A stretch of 64,000 bases of DNA from Roseovarius sp. Pro17 (GCF_035599575.1 NZ_CP141179.1:2232001-2296000); one strand, 5' to 3'. Shown: positions 47,558 through 57,513, counted from the first letter of the stretch. Notes: a model not told the origin generated them from the letters alone. Numbers and translations are program-made.

Positions 47558-48835
47558 TTACGCCGCCCGCGCTGCCGCGATCGATTCCTCAAGGATATCC
47601 ATCGCCTCGGCAAAGATCTCATCCTGAATGGTGATCGGCGCGAGGAAGCGGATAACGTTGCCATAGATACCGCAGGTCAGCAGGATCAGACCGCGCTTGA
47701 GCGCCTCCATGCGGATACGGTTGGTCATGTCGGGGTTGGGCGCGCTGCCGTCCGTGGTGTTGAACTCGGCCGCGATCATGAAGCCAGGGCCGCGCACGTC
47801 GACCATCTCGGGCGTGTTGGCCCGGATCGATTCCAGCCGCTGCTTCAGGCGCGAGCCCAGCTCGTTCGCACGATTGCACAGATCCTCTTCCTCAATCACG
47901 TCCAGCACGGCGTTGGATGCCGCGATGCCCAGCGGGTTGCCACCATAGGTGCCGCCCAGACCGCCGGGATGCGCCGCATCCATGATCTCAGCCTTACCTG
48001 TCAACGCCGCCAGCGGCAGACCGCCAGCCAGACCCTTGGCCATGGTCGTGATATCAGCGGCGACGCCGTAGGCTTCCATCGCAAACAAATGCCCGGTGCG
48101 CGCGAACCCGGTCTGCACCTCATCCGCGATCAGCACGATGCCATGATCGTCGCAAAGCTTGCGCAGGCCGCGCATCAGATCGGCGGGCGCAGGGTAAAAT
48201 CCGCCCTCGCCCTGCACGGGCTCAATGATGATGGCCGCCACACGCTCGGGGTCGAGATCAGCTTTGAACAGCTTGTTCAGCGACGCCATTGCGTCCTCGG
48301 TGCTGATACCGTGCAACTCGATCGGGAACGGGACGTGATAGACGTCGGGCATCATCGCGCCAAAGCCCTTTTTATAGGGTGCCACCTTGCCCGTCAGTGA
48401 CATGCCCATAAAGGTCCTGCCATGGAACGCGCCGCCAAATGCGATGACGGCCGAGCGGCCCGTGTGGATACGCGCGACCTTAATCGCGTTCTCGACTGCC
48501 TCAGCGCCAGTGGTGACGAATACGGTCTTTTTCTCGAAATCGCCCGGCACCTTTTCGTTCAGTCGCTCGGCGAGACGGACGTAGTTCTCATATGGCAGAA
48601 CCTGATGGCAGGTATGCGTGAACTTGGCGATCTGATCCGACACCGCCTGCATCACCTTGGGGTGGCAATGGCCAGTGTTGACCACGGCGATCCCGGCGGC
48701 AAAATCAATATAGCGGTTGCCCTCGACGTCCCACACTTCGGAGTTCTTGGCATGGTCAGCATAGACCTGGGTCATCATGCCCACACCCTGCGAAATGGCG
48801 CCTGCGCGGCGTTCTGCGATCTCGGCGTTCAACAT
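47558..48835 (-). CDS. gabT: 4-aminobutyrate aminotransferase
   Basis: This 425-residue class III PLP aminotransferase moves the amino group of GABA to 2-oxoglutarate, giving succinate semialdehyde. FVTTGAEAVENAIKVARIHT and IADEVQTGFARTGHLFA hold the cofactor, and TTMAKGLAGGLPLAALTGK carries the catalytic Lys. The length matches GabT. It is divergent from a cupin-XRE regulator that probably controls it. No gabD is adjacent in this window, so its partner dehydrogenase must lie elsewhere. Confidence 0.88.
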   Translation of the reverse strand: MLNAEIAERRAGAISQGVGMMTQVYADHAKNSEVWDVEGNRYIDFAAGIAVVNTGHCHPKVMQAVSDQIAKFTHTCHQVLPYENYVRLAERLNEKVPGDFEKKTVFVTTGAEAVENAIKVARIHTGRSAVIAFGGAFHGRTFMGMSLTGKVAPYKKGFGAMMPDVYHVPFPIELHGISTEDAMASLNKLFKADLDPERVAAIIIEPVQGEGGFYPAPADLMRGLRKLCDDHGIVLIADEVQTGFARTGHLFAMEAYGVAADITTMAKGLAGGLPLAALTGKAEIMDAAHPGGLGGTYGGNPLGIAASNAVLDVIEEEDLCNRANELGSRLKQRLESIRANTPEMVDVRGPGFMIAAEFNTTDGSAPNPDMTNRIRMEALKRGLILLTCGIYGNVIRFLAPITIQDEIFAEAMDILEESIAAARAA

Positions 48836-48866
48836 GACGCATCCTTTCGAGAAATAATGACAATAC

Positions 48867-48889
48867 CCAAGGCGGGTTTGCCTCCTTGG
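48867..48889. promoter_or_regulatory. Inverted repeat in the gabT upstream region
   Basis: CCAAGGCGG and CCTCCTTGG pair with one mismatch around a 5-base loop, 32 bases upstream of the gabT start. It could be an operator or a leader hairpin of gabT. Confidence 0.35.
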
Positions 48890-48974
48890 ATTTCAGCTTG
48901 CTGTACGCCGTTTCGCCAGCGTGCAAAAGTCTGTTTCTTGCGCGAGGCAAGCCATTGATTTATATGGCCACCAA

Positions 48975-48988
48975 TTGAAAACGTTCAA
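48975..48988. promoter_or_regulatory. Candidate operator upstream of the XRE regulator gene
   Basis: TTGAA and TTCAA flank a 4-base centre (AACG), 10 bases ahead of the regulator start. XRE-cupin regulators commonly bind such short inverted repeats and repress their own gene and the neighbour. Assignment is inference. Confidence 0.35.
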
Positions 48989-48998
48989 GGTGCTGAAC

Positions 48999-49562
48999 AT
49001 GGTGGCGAATAATACCGATCTGGAACTAGGGCCGCGCCTGCGCGCGGTGCGCGCGCAGGCGGGCCTGTCACAACGTGCACTAGCCAAGAAGACGGGCGTG
49101 CCTAATTCGACCATTTCGCTGATAGAGGCGGGCAAGGTGAACCCGTCTGTCTCGGCGCTGAAACGCATCCTCGAAGGGATTCCCATCGCATTGTCGGAAT
49201 TTTTCGCCTACCAGCCCGAAGCCGAACGCAAGGTGTTCTACGCCGCTGAGGAGCTAACTCAGATCGGCAAGAACGGCGTTTCGCTGCGCCAGATCGGCAC
49301 GACGCTCTTTGGCCGAGCGATGATGATTCTGTCAGAAACCTACGAGATCGGCGCCGATACGGGCCGTACCATGATCGGCCACGAGGCAGAGGAGGGCGGC
49401 GTCGTGGTCAAGGGCCGCGTAGAGGTAACAGTGGGCGATCAGCGCAAGGTGCTGGGGCCGGGTGACGCCTACTACTTTGACAGTCGCAATCCGCACCGCT
49501 TTCGCCAGGTTGGCCCCGAGCCATGCGAGATCATCAGCGCCTGCACGCCGCCGACATTTTGA
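48999..49562 (+). CDS. XRE-family regulator with cupin domain (PuuR-like)
   Basis: This 187-residue protein has an N-terminal helix-turn-helix (GPRLRAVRAQAGLSQRALAK, then KTGVPNSTISLIEAGKVNPS) and a C-terminal cupin sensor (HEAEEGGVVVKGRVEVTVGD, then LGPGDAYYFDSRNPHRF). This layout is that of PuuR-type regulators of polyamine and GABA catabolism. Being divergent from gabT, it probably represses or tunes gabT in response to an amine-related ligand. AAGG stands 8 bases before the ATG at 48999. Confidence 0.88.
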   Translation: MVANNTDLELGPRLRAVRAQAGLSQRALAKKTGVPNSTISLIEAGKVNPSVSALKRILEGIPIALSEFFAYQPEAERKVFYAAEELTQIGKNGVSLRQIGTTLFGRAMMILSETYEIGADTGRTMIGHEAEEGGVVVKGRVEVTVGDQRKVLGPGDAYYFDSRNPHRFRQVGPEPCEIISACTPPTF

Positions 49563-49608
49563 TAGGTAGCCCGGCGCCGGACGATCCAACGCGTTGAGCC
49601 ATGCCACA

Positions 49609-49641
49609 AAAAAGAGCGGACCCGCAGGCCCGCTCTTTCTT
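49609..49641. terminator. Bidirectional terminator between the XRE regulator and the beta-helix gene
   Basis: AAAGAGCGG (49611-49619) and CCGCTCTTT (49630-49638) form a perfect 9-base stem flanked by A-rich and T-rich runs on both sides, so it should work for both convergent genes. Its core is very similar to the terminator at 47500. Confidence 0.8.
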
Positions 49642-49664
49642 CATTTCACATCCGACAGATCAGC

Positions 49665-51956
49665 TCAGAATGGATCGTCGATCCGCACCACTGCCGTCAC
49701 CGTTCCGCTGACCGGGGTGCCAAACTGCAGGCGGATCTGGTTGCGGTCCGGTCCTTGCTTGGCCTGATAATAGGGCGCGACGTAAACGATATCGCCACCA
49801 CTGTCAGTCAGCGGACCCGCAGGTATCACAGACGTGACCGTCTGCGCATACGCACCGAACGGCAGGCTTTGCCCCACGTCGATGGTCCATGTCGCTTGCG
49901 GCGAGTTTTCCTGATACTCCAGCAAGAGTGGGCTAGAGACGGGGTGGTAAATGTTGCCGAAGGTATTGTCGGAAAACGCGATATTCTTGAGCCGGTTATA
50001 GTCCAGATCGGCAAAGCTGGTGTCGATCCTTTCGATCCTGTCGACGGGAGTGTCGATGATGCGAAAGGAATTCCCGCTGACATTCACCCCATTCAGGAAG
50101 TGCCCCGCGCCATGTGGCTTGACCACCAAAAAGGTGAACCACGGCGCCACGTTACCGGCCAGAAACACGTTGTCGACAATGTTCAGCGCGCTGAACGAAA
50201 ACTCGCTTGAATATTCAGGCGCGCTGTCATGTTCATTGCTCCACTCGATGAAACAATTGTCGACATAGTTGGCGTTTATGGTCGTGCGGCAGTTGGTCCG
50301 CGTCAGGATCAAACCCGCGCTGCGCGTGCCGTCGGTAGAGGTATCGCCCTGAAACCAGTGATTGCCAGACACGATGTTGCTGGAGCCGGCCAGCAGCGCA
50401 AAGTGGCGGAACCGCACGATGCGGTTGTCGCGCAGCTTGACGTCATTGGCGTTGGCGTTCAGCGCGATAGCGACGCGGTCGGCCACGTTCTGGTCGCTCT
50501 CGTCGGACAGGAACTGACAGCGATCCACGATCATGCCCTGATCGCCAAGTGCAAGGCTGGATATCCCGCGATCCATGGGCCGGGTAAAGAAACAGTCCCG
50601 AAAGTGAAATCCGGTGCCCGTGCGCGGTAGCATTACGGCACTGCAAACACCGCTGCATTGAAGCTCGACGTTGGAGATCGAGAATTTGCTAAGCTTCTCG
50701 AAACCACTGAAATCCAGCATGTATTTGAATCGCCGAAAGGTGAATACCTGCGTGCCCGCCGCATCGTATAGTTGCTGGCTCAGCCGCACCTCCTGCGCCG
50801 CGATGTCGACACCCGAGACATAGACTTCGCGCCCCACGCCATTGCCCTCGACAACCGCGCCAATCGGGATGTTGGCCACGTCCAGCACATTCGTCAGCGT
50901 CAGGCTGTTGCCGGGCGAATAGGTGGCGCGGGATGTGACGACCTCAGTCGCCCAAGCCTCGCGATCCAGCGCATAGATCTGGCCGTTCTTGATAAGGCGG
51001 CGCTGCGAATAGCTGCTCTTGTCCGGCACAGCTGCGGCCATGTCGATCGGTCCGGTCAGCGAAATGATCCGTCCCTGCATGTCCAGAGAATCGTGGCCCG
51101 CATTGTTCAGCAATGCCTGAAACGCCTTGCGAAAGGCCAGCTCTTCGTCACCGAACGCGTCGATATAGGCGGGCAGATTGTAGTTGCGCGTCAGCGTAAA
51201 GATATGCGGCGTCGCCATCGTGACCGTGCCGTCAAAGCGCACCGAGGATTGCATCGTCACGCTGTCGCCCAGAAAATACGTCCCGTCCGGCACCAGCACG
51301 TCGCGCCCGGCGGCGGCGGCATCGGCGGCCTCAAAGGCCGGCTGGTCGTCATGCACCCCGTCGCCCAGCGCGCCATAGTCACGCACATCGACCGTGTCGA
51401 TCAGATCGCGCAGGAAAACGCCGGTGACGTCCTCAATGACCAGATCGTCGATGCGCAGGATGCCCCCATTCGCGCCGATCAGATCAAGGCCGAAATGCCC
51501 ATAGACGGGTTCAGGGCCCCAGACCATATTTACGCCGCGCCGATCCCCAGTGCCAACAATGGCGCTGATCTCGACCACTTCGCCATAGCTTTGAAGTGTC
51601 ACCTCAGGGCCGGTTTCGGTCAGACCGGACACATGCGCGCCGCCCGGACCACCTGCCCAGCCAGCGATACGCACGGTCGGCAGGTTGCCGGACAGCGCCT
51701 TGACCCGTGCGCTGATGCGCAGATAACAGCCCGGCAGGATCGGCGTTTGACCCATATAGCGCATCTTCTGCACAGCTTGCGCCTTTTGCAGTTCCAACGC
51801 GCCGCCGAAATCCTGATCGGCGGGGGCGAACACTGCGTTCGGCGCGTTCTGATAGGTGTCCGATCCGGGCGTGCCGTCGCCGCTGGACCAGACGCCCAGA
51901 TCGCCTGAAAAAGCGGGCGGCATAAAGAGGATTCCGTCAGTTACTGCCTTGTTCAT
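49665..51956 (-). CDS. Large right-handed beta-helix protein (pectate lyase-like), possible spike or adhesin
   Basis: This 763-residue protein has two parts. Residues 1-185 look like a carbohydrate-binding-type beta-sandwich (FGGALELQKAQAVQKMRYMG, GCYLRISARVKALSG, RIDDLVIEDVTG). From about residue 190, VDVRDYGALGDGVHDDQPAF is the classic start of pectate lyase-type beta-helices (family 28-related), followed by many NxV/NxF coils. There is no signal peptide, so secretion would need another route or phage-like assembly. Similar proteins serve as phage tail spikes and as head spikes of gene transfer agents; no such genes are nearby. AAAGGG precedes the ATG. Confidence 0.75.
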   Translation of the reverse strand: MNKAVTDGILFMPPAFSGDLGVWSSGDGTPGSDTYQNAPNAVFAPADQDFGGALELQKAQAVQKMRYMGQTPILPGCYLRISARVKALSGNLPTVRIAGWAGGPGGAHVSGLTETGPEVTLQSYGEVVEISAIVGTGDRRGVNMVWGPEPVYGHFGLDLIGANGGILRIDDLVIEDVTGVFLRDLIDTVDVRDYGALGDGVHDDQPAFEAADAAAAGRDVLVPDGTYFLGDSVTMQSSVRFDGTVTMATPHIFTLTRNYNLPAYIDAFGDEELAFRKAFQALLNNAGHDSLDMQGRIISLTGPIDMAAAVPDKSSYSQRRLIKNGQIYALDREAWATEVVTSRATYSPGNSLTLTNVLDVANIPIGAVVEGNGVGREVYVSGVDIAAQEVRLSQQLYDAAGTQVFTFRRFKYMLDFSGFEKLSKFSISNVELQCSGVCSAVMLPRTGTGFHFRDCFFTRPMDRGISSLALGDQGMIVDRCQFLSDESDQNVADRVAIALNANANDVKLRDNRIVRFRHFALLAGSSNIVSGNHWFQGDTSTDGTRSAGLILTRTNCRTTINANYVDNCFIEWSNEHDSAPEYSSEFSFSALNIVDNVFLAGNVAPWFTFLVVKPHGAGHFLNGVNVSGNSFRIIDTPVDRIERIDTSFADLDYNRLKNIAFSDNTFGNIYHPVSSPLLLEYQENSPQATWTIDVGQSLPFGAYAQTVTSVIPAGPLTDSGGDIVYVAPYYQAKQGPDRNQIRLQFGTPVSGTVTAVVRIDDPF

Positions 51957-52102
51957 CTTGATTTCCCTTTCGCATCCACGCCGCCCTGCTCAGGGCCGCA
52001 GATGTCACAATTGACGCCAGCCCGGGGCGCGCCCGGATGGTCGAGGGAAATATAGCCGCAAGGTTAACGGCTCTTGGCAGCACCGTGACGGTGGTCGCGT
52101 CT

Positions 52103-52510
52103 TCAGGCGCTACCGGCGCTGGCACGGCGAATGTTCACGCCGTTGATCTTCCAGCCGCCCGCGCCCTCCTGCATCTGATATTCGAGGATGTGCAGCGCGC
52201 CCTTGTCGTCGCGCACCATAACGTCCTGAAACAGAAGGCCGCCGCGTTCCTCCAGCGCGAGGTAGCGCAGTTCATCGGGTCGCCAGACCATCGGATAGCC
52301 ACCTTTGACCATCGCGCCAAAATTTTCGGCGGTGCCGAACATGCCCTGAATGGTCGGGCTGGCGTAGGTAAAGGCGGTGTCGAAATCGTCCGCCTCGAAC
52401 GCCTCGATCTGCGCTTCTATAACAGCGCGGATCGGCCCCTCTTGCGCGCGCGCAGCAGGGGCAAGGCTTAGCGCGGCGGCGGCGCAAAGCGCCAAGATAA
52501 AATGTCTCAT
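52103..52510 (-). CDS. DUF4864-like exported protein
   Basis: This 135-residue protein has a signal peptide (MRHFILALCAAAALSLAPAA, then RAQ). The mature part (VIEAQIEAFEADDFDTAFTY, PTIQGMFGTAENFGAMVKGG, WKINGVNI) is an NTF2-like fold recognised as DUF4864. It probably acts in the periplasm; the function is unknown. It stands between the beta-helix gene and the dehydrogenase gene on the same strand, with gaps of 146 and 73 bases. Confidence 0.78.
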   Translation of the reverse strand: MRHFILALCAAAALSLAPAARAQEGPIRAVIEAQIEAFEADDFDTAFTYASPTIQGMFGTAENFGAMVKGGYPMVWRPDELRYLALEERGGLLFQDVMVRDDKGALHILEYQMQEGAGGWKINGVNIRRASAGSA

Positions 52511-52583
52511 CAGAGTATCCTTCCCTCAGGGAAAGATACGTCGCCGATGGCGCAAAGCAAACTTTGCGGTAGTGCAGCGCCGC

Positions 52584-53579
52584 TCAGGTGGCCCCAGCCA
52601 ACCCACGCAGCTGCTCCCACAGCGCATCCGGCACATCGACGCTGGTTGCCTCGCGACGCCCCTGACCCGGCATCCGCGCGCCCTCGTCAGCGGCGATGCC
52701 TTCGGCCACACGGGCCAGCCGGGCGGCAAAATGATCCGACATATCCGGATCAATCAGCAGGTAGAACTGGCCCAGATCGTGCGGCGCGCCCTCCGGCACC
52801 TTCAGCGGCGACAAGTCCTGACTGGCCAGGCTACCGGTCATACCCGCTGCCAGTATCTCGGCCATCAGGCCAAAGCCCCAACCTTTGTATCCAGCCGCAC
52901 TGCCGCCAAGGCTGACCATCGATCCGGCCAGCCCCGCCGCAGGATCGGTCGTCGGGCGGCCATCCGCATCGACGGCCCAGCCCTCCGGTATGCTCTCACC
53001 CGCCGCTTTCGCCATCGTGATCTTGCCCATTGCGGTTGTGGTGGTCGATTGGTCGAACTGCATCGCAATGCCGCCCTGCCCGTCCGGCACCGAAAATGCG
53101 ATAGGGTTTGTGCCGATGATGCGGCTTTTGCCACCCGGCGGCGCGACGACGGGCGTCGCGTTGGTCAGGCCCAGTCCGATCAGCCCCGCGCGCGCGATCT
53201 GGCCGGTAAAGTAGCCCAGCGACGTGCAGGTATGCGCATGGCAGACCGCCAGTGACGCAGTGCCACATTCCTTGGTCGCCGCAATCGCGTCGGGCAGCGC
53301 CCGCTCGAACGCTGCCTGAGCAAATCCAAACTTCGCATCCACCCGGACCGAACCGGGGCGGGGGCGCGTCACCTCGGGGACGACGTCCCCTTTGACCCGG
53401 CCAGTTTTCAACTGCTGGCAATAGCTCTCGAGGTAATAGAGCCCGCATATCCGGTTGCCCGTCGCCTCTGCCTCGCGGATGGCATCTGCGACACTGGCCG
53501 CAATCCAGTCCTCAGCGCCATGACGGATTAATGCGGCCTTGGACAGGGCTTCGATTTCTGATGTTTCGATCATGGGCAT
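52584..53579 (-). CDS. Ldh family NAD(P)-dependent oxidoreductase
   Basis: This 331-residue protein belongs to the malate/L-lactate dehydrogenase type 2 family (YlbC/DpkA-like), which reduces 2-keto or cyclic imino acids with NAD(P)H. CHAHTCTSLGYFTGQIARAG contains the catalytic His, RIIGTNPIAFSVP is the cofactor motif, and GGSAAGYKGWGFGLMAEILA is the typical C-terminal helix. GAGGAG lies 8 bases before the ATG at 53579. The exact substrate (malate, lactate, ureidoglycolate or piperideine-2-carboxylate) cannot be read from the sequence. Confidence 0.85.
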   Translation of the reverse strand: MPMIETSEIEALSKAALIRHGAEDWIAASVADAIREAEATGNRICGLYYLESYCQQLKTGRVKGDVVPEVTRPRPGSVRVDAKFGFAQAAFERALPDAIAATKECGTASLAVCHAHTCTSLGYFTGQIARAGLIGLGLTNATPVVAPPGGKSRIIGTNPIAFSVPDGQGGIAMQFDQSTTTTAMGKITMAKAAGESIPEGWAVDADGRPTTDPAAGLAGSMVSLGGSAAGYKGWGFGLMAEILAAGMTGSLASQDLSPLKVPEGAPHDLGQFYLLIDPDMSDHFAARLARVAEGIAADEGARMPGQGRREATSVDVPDALWEQLRGLAGAT

Positions 53580-53634
53580 GGGTGCGGCTCCTCGTTGCGT
53601 GTCGTCTTTTGCAGCCGGTCACTGCGCGCGTCAA

Positions 53635-54318
53635 TCACTCTGCGACAAGCCGCCCGTGATCCAGACGCACCACCCGGTCCATCCGTGCGGCCAGCTCCAG
53701 ATTATGGGTCGCGATCAGCGCCGACAGCCCCGTCTCGCGTACCAGCCCCATCAGCGTGGCAAAGACCTGATCAGAGGTCGCAGGGTCCAGATTGCCCGTC
53801 GGCTCATCCGCCAGCAAAAGGCGCGGCTGGTTCGCCAAGGCCCGGCAGAAAGCGACACGCTGCTGCTCGCCCCCCGACATGGTCGATGGACGGTGCCCCG
53901 CGCGTGGCCCGACGCCGACATGATCCAAGAGTTCCTGCGCGCGCGCCTCAGCAGCGCTGCGGCGCACTCCTTCGGCCAACTGCGGCAGCGCGACGTTTTC
54001 CAGCGCCGTGAATTCTGGAAGCAAGTGGTGGAATTGATAGACAAATCCAATGTCGCGTCGCCGCGCAATAGTGCGCCGTCGGTCACCAAGGCCGGTCATC
54101 ACCTCACCGCCAATCGCCACCTCGCCCGCATCCGCAGTGTCCAACAGGCCCGCAATGTGCAGCAGCGTGGATTTGCCCGCGCCAGAGGGCGCGACCAGCG
54201 CCACGATCTCGCCGCGCGCAATGTCCAGATCCGCGCCGCGCAGAACGACGATCTCGGCCTCCTTGCCGCGATTATATATCTTCTCGATGCCCCTGAGGCG
54301 CAGCACGGGATCACTCAT
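53635..54318 (-). CDS. lolD: Lipoprotein-releasing system ATP-binding protein
   Basis: This 227-residue ATPase powers release of outer-membrane lipoproteins from the inner membrane. Walker A is [15 protein letters not shown], the signature [15 protein letters not shown], and Walker [13 protein letters not shown]. Its start overlaps the lolC end by 8 bases, which confirms pairing. Many lipoproteins in this window would depend on it. Confidence 0.94.
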   Translation of the reverse strand: MSDPVLRLRGIEKIYNRGKEAEIVVLRGADLDIARGEIVALVAPSGAGKSTLLHIAGLLDTADAGEVAIGGEVMTGLGDRRRTIARRRDIGFVYQFHHLLPEFTALENVALPQLAEGVRRSAAEARAQELLDHVGVGPRAGHRPSTMSGGEQQRVAFCRALANQPRLLLADEPTGNLDPATSDQVFATLMGLVRETGLSALIATHNLELAARMDRVVRLDHGRLVAE

Positions 54319-55600
54319 AGCGCAGCGCCTCCACCGGGTTCATGCGCGCGGCGCGGCGCGCAGGAAAAATCGTCACGATAAACGACAGCGTCAGCGACAG
54401 TGCGACTGCCGACATGACATCGCCGAATTGCAGCTTGGCAGGTAGATAATAGATGCCGCGCACCGACGGATCCCAGATTTCACCCCCCATTGCCCAGTTC
54501 ACAAAGGCAAAGAGCGGGTCAATATAGATGGCAAAGAGGCAGCCCAGGATCACGCCCATCGCCGTGCCGATGATGCCCGTGAACGCCCCGCAGATAAAAA
54601 ATACTCGCAGGACCGAACCTTCGGTCAGGCCCATTGTGCGCAGAATGCCGATATCGCGACCCTTGTTCTTGACCAGCATGATCAGACCACTGGTGATGTT
54701 CATGGCCGCAATCAACACGAGGATCGACAGGATGATGAACATCACGTTGTCCTCGACCTCCAGCGCGCGCAAAAATCCTCCGCTCTGGTCCTTCCACGTC
54801 CACAGCAGCGCGCCGTCCCCAGCCGCCTCCATCAGCGGCATCACCAGATTGTCCAGATGCTCAGGGTCGGTCACCATGACCTCCAGCTCGTCCGCCTTGC
54901 CCTCGCGGTTAAAGAAGCTCTGAGCCTCGCCAAACGGCATGTAAACTCGTGTTCGATCAATGTCATAGCGCCCGGCGCTGAATATATAGGCAACGTCATA
55001 GGCATTGACGCGCGGGGTTGTGCCGAACGCCGTCTTGACGCCGCCGGGCGAGATGATCTTGACCTTGTCGCCGATGCCCACGCCCAATTCGCGCGCCACG
55101 CCCGAGCCAATGGCAATCCCCTCGCCAAAGCGCTCGATATCACCCTGCCCCGTGCTGGGATCGGCGATGCGCGGGATGCCCTTGAGATCGTCCAGCGTGA
55201 TGCCGAACACCTCGACGCCCGCGTTGCGATCACGCGCGTTGGCCATGACCTGTCCCTTGATCAGCGGGGCGACACGGGTCACGCCCGGCACCTCGCGAAC
55301 GCGGCTTGCCATCGCCTCGTAGTCAGTGATCATGCGGTCGATCCGGCCCGACAGCGCGTCGACCTCGCCCGCGTTATAGACGGTCACATGCGCGTTTGAG
55401 CCAAGGATGGTATCTACGAACTCTGCCCGGAATCCGGACCTGACTGCCAGCGTCGCGATCAGCGCCAGCACCGCCAGCGTAATGCCGATCAGCGAAATCC
55501 ATGTCATGACACTGACGCCGCCCTCGGCGCGTTTTGCGCGCAGATAGCGCCACGCTATCATCCACTCGAAGGGGGCGAAGGGGGCGGATTTGCCTGCCAC
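54311..55600 (-). CDS. lolC: Lipoprotein-releasing system permease LolC/LolE
   Basis: This 429-residue inner-membrane protein has four transmembrane helices around a large periplasmic domain and an FtsX-type C-terminus ([38 protein letters not shown] end). The best start is GTG at 55600 ([20 protein letters not shown]), with AAGAGG 7 bases upstream; the frame opens 19 codons earlier but without a ribosome binding site. Only one such gene is present, so it probably forms a homodimer or acts as a LolF-like single permease. Confidence 0.92.
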   Translation of the reverse strand: MAGKSAPFAPFEWMIAWRYLRAKRAEGGVSVMTWISLIGITLAVLALIATLAVRSGFRAEFVDTILGSNAHVTVYNAGEVDALSGRIDRMITDYEAMASRVREVPGVTRVAPLIKGQVMANARDRNAGVEVFGITLDDLKGIPRIADPSTGQGDIERFGEGIAIGSGVARELGVGIGDKVKIISPGGVKTAFGTTPRVNAYDVAYIFSAGRYDIDRTRVYMPFGEAQSFFNREGKADELEVMVTDPEHLDNLVMPLMEAAGDGALLWTWKDQSGGFLRALEVEDNVMFIILSILVLIAAMNITSGLIMLVKNKGRDIGILRTMGLTEGSVLRVFFICGAFTGIIGTAMGVILGCLFAIYIDPLFAFVNWAMGGEIWDPSVRGIYYLPAKLQFGDVMSAVALSLTLSFIVTIFPARRAARMNPVEALRYE

Positions 55601-55653
55601 TGAGAAACCTCTTGATCTAGTCGCGCGCAACTTGCGCCGGGGGCTAAGCGGCG

Positions 55654-56157
55654 TCAAGCAGCGCGGGCGCGCCTGCGCCGAAACGGCGCGCGCAGCAGTG
55701 CCAGTGCGCCCCCGATCACGGCCAAGCCCGCCAAAAATCCCGCCCCGGCAAATATCCCGCCCGCCATGGTCAGCGGCACGGCAGGCTTAAACTCCTCCCA
55801 AGCCGCCTCGGCGATCTCGGCGTCGGCAAAGCTGCGCATCCGGTAGGCGCGTGTAAACGGCCCCGCGTCGCGCAGCGTGGCAAGGTCGGCCGACAACCGC
55901 TGATAGCGCACGATCACGTCTGCCATGCTCTCGGCCCGCTGTGCGCCTATCGCGCTGCCCTGTCCCAGATCGGCCAGCGCAGCCGCGCGCGTCAATCCGA
56001 CCTCGGCGGCGTCCGCGTCGAACTCAGCCACAAAACGGCCCAGCTCATCGACCGCACCACCCAGCCGTTGCACATATTGCTGTGAGAATTCCGGGAACTG
56101 CGAAAACCCCGCAGCCCCCGCAAGGCCGCCCGCCAATGCAAGGGCACGGGCCAGCAT
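55654..56157 (-). CDS. DUF2937 family membrane protein
   Basis: This 167-residue protein has an N-terminal hydrophobic helix followed by FSQFPEFSQQYVQRLGGAVD and ELGRFVAEFDADAAEVGLTR, the conserved DUF2937 core, then a C-terminal transmembrane helix (AGGIFAGAGFLAGLAVIGGA) and a basic tail. The function is unknown. It starts right after proS ends and precedes lolC, so it is part of the proS-lolCD unit. Confidence 0.8.
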   Translation of the reverse strand: MLARALALAGGLAGAAGFSQFPEFSQQYVQRLGGAVDELGRFVAEFDADAAEVGLTRAAALADLGQGSAIGAQRAESMADVIVRYQRLSADLATLRDAGPFTRAYRMRSFADAEIAEAAWEEFKPAVPLTMAGGIFAGAGFLAGLAVIGGALALLRAPFRRRRARAA

Positions 56158-57513
56158 TTAGCCGACCAGCGCGCCGCGATGGGGCGCATAGATCTGCGCG
56201 AGGCGCTTGATCGCGTCCTCGGGCGGCATCTCTTCACTCTCGCCCGTGCGACGGCTGGTCAACTCGACCACGCCGTTTTTCAGGCCACGTGGCCCGACAG
56301 TGATCCGCCACGGCAAACCGATCAGGTCCATTGTCGCAAACTTGCCACCCGCCCGCTCGTCCCGGTCATCATAAAGCGGCTCAAGGCCCAGTGCGGTGAT
56401 CCCGGCATAGAGTGCCTCGCAGGCCGCGTCCGCCTCGGCGTCGCCCTGCTTGAGGTTGACGATCCCTGCATGGAAAGGTGTCACACCTTCGGGCCAGATG
56501 ATGCCCTTGTCATCATGGCTTGCCTCAATGATCGCGCCCACCAGACGGCTGACACCGATGCCGTGGCTGCCCATATGGACCGGCACGCTCTTGCCATCCG
56601 GGCCCTGCACGTTGGCCCCCATCGCCTCGGAATACTTGGTGCCAAAGTAGAATATTTGGCCCACCTCGATCCCGCGCGCCGTGCGCCGCCGCTCTTCTGG
56701 AACCTCGTTGAACAGCCCCTCATCATGCGTCTCGTCCGTGCGAGCATAGCGGCTTGTAAACTCGTCCAGAACCGCGCGGCAAGCATCATGCGAATCGTAA
56801 TCGACATCGCGATCACCAAATTTCAGATCGGTGATCTCGGAATCATAGAACACCTCACTCTCGCCCGTGTCGGCAAGAACCAGAAATTCATGCGTGTCGT
56901 CACCACCGATAGGGCCGGAATCAGCGCGCATCGGGATCGCCTGCAATCCCATCCGCTCATAGGTGCGCAGGTAGCTGACCAGATGGCGATTGTAGGAATG
57001 CAGCGCATCCTCGCGGTTCAGATCAAAGTTATAGCCGTCCTTCATCAGGAATTCGCGCCCCCGCATGACGCCAAAGCGCGGGCGCATCTCGTCGCGGAAT
57101 TTCCACTGGATCTGATACATCGTCAGTGGCAGATCTTTGTAACTGCTCACATGCGCGCGGAAAATATCGGTGATCAGTTCCTCCGCAGTCGGGGTAAACA
57201 GCATGTCGCGATCCTGCCGGTCCTTGATGCGCAGCATCTCGCCACCGTAAGCATCGTAACGCCCGCTTTCGCGCCAAAGGTCGGCGGGCTGAATGACCGG
57301 CATCAGCATCGGGATGTGGCCCGCGCGCATCTGTTCCTCGTGGACGATATTTTCCAGCTTGCGCAGCACCTTGAACCCCATGGGCAGCCACGAGTAAATC
57401 CCTGCGCCCGCCTGTTTGATCATGCCCGCGCGCAGCATCAGGCGGTGAGAGACGATCTGCGCCTCCGACGGGGTCTCTTTCAAAACGGGTAGAAAATAGC
57501 GGGACAGGCGCAT
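56158..57513 (-). CDS. proS: Proline-tRNA ligase (short alphaproteobacterial type)
   Basis: This 451-residue class II aminoacyl-tRNA synthetase charges tRNA-Pro. [20 protein letters not shown] is motif 2, and [20 protein letters not shown] is motif 3. The roughly 180-residue editing insertion of the E. coli enzyme is absent, as in other alphaproteobacteria. I chose the ATG at 57513, with GAGGA 5 bases upstream. It leads a unit with DUF2937, lolC and lolD. Confidence 0.95.
   Translation of the reverse strand: MRLSRYFLPVLKETPSEAQIVSHRLMLRAGMIKQAGAGIYSWLPMGFKVLRKLENIVHEEQMRAGHIPMLMPVIQPADLWRESGRYDAYGGEMLRIKDRQDRDMLFTPTAEELITDIFRAHVSSYKDLPLTMYQIQWKFRDEMRPRFGVMRGREFLMKDGYNFDLNREDALHSYNRHLVSYLRTYERMGLQAIPMRADSGPIGGDDTHEFLVLADTGESEVFYDSEITDLKFGDRDVDYDSHDACRAVLDEFTSRYARTDETHDEGLFNEVPEERRRTARGIEVGQIFYFGTKYSEAMGANVQGPDGKSVPVHMGSHGIGVSRLVGAIIEASHDDKGIIWPEGVTPFHAGIVNLKQGDAEADAACEALYAGITALGLEPLYDDRDERAGGKFATMDLIGLPWRITVGPRGLKNGVVELTSRRTGESEEMPPEDAIKRLAQIYAPHRGALVG

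Noticed and set aside
49665..51956. Prophage remnant around the beta-helix gene
   Set aside because: Neighbours are gabT, a regulator, a DUF4864 gene and a dehydrogenase; there is no integrase, capsid, tail or attachment-site repeat.
56179..57492. A 437-codon frame opposite proS
   Set aside because: It lies wholly within the clearly identified proS gene on the other strand and shows no ribosome binding site or recognisable domain.
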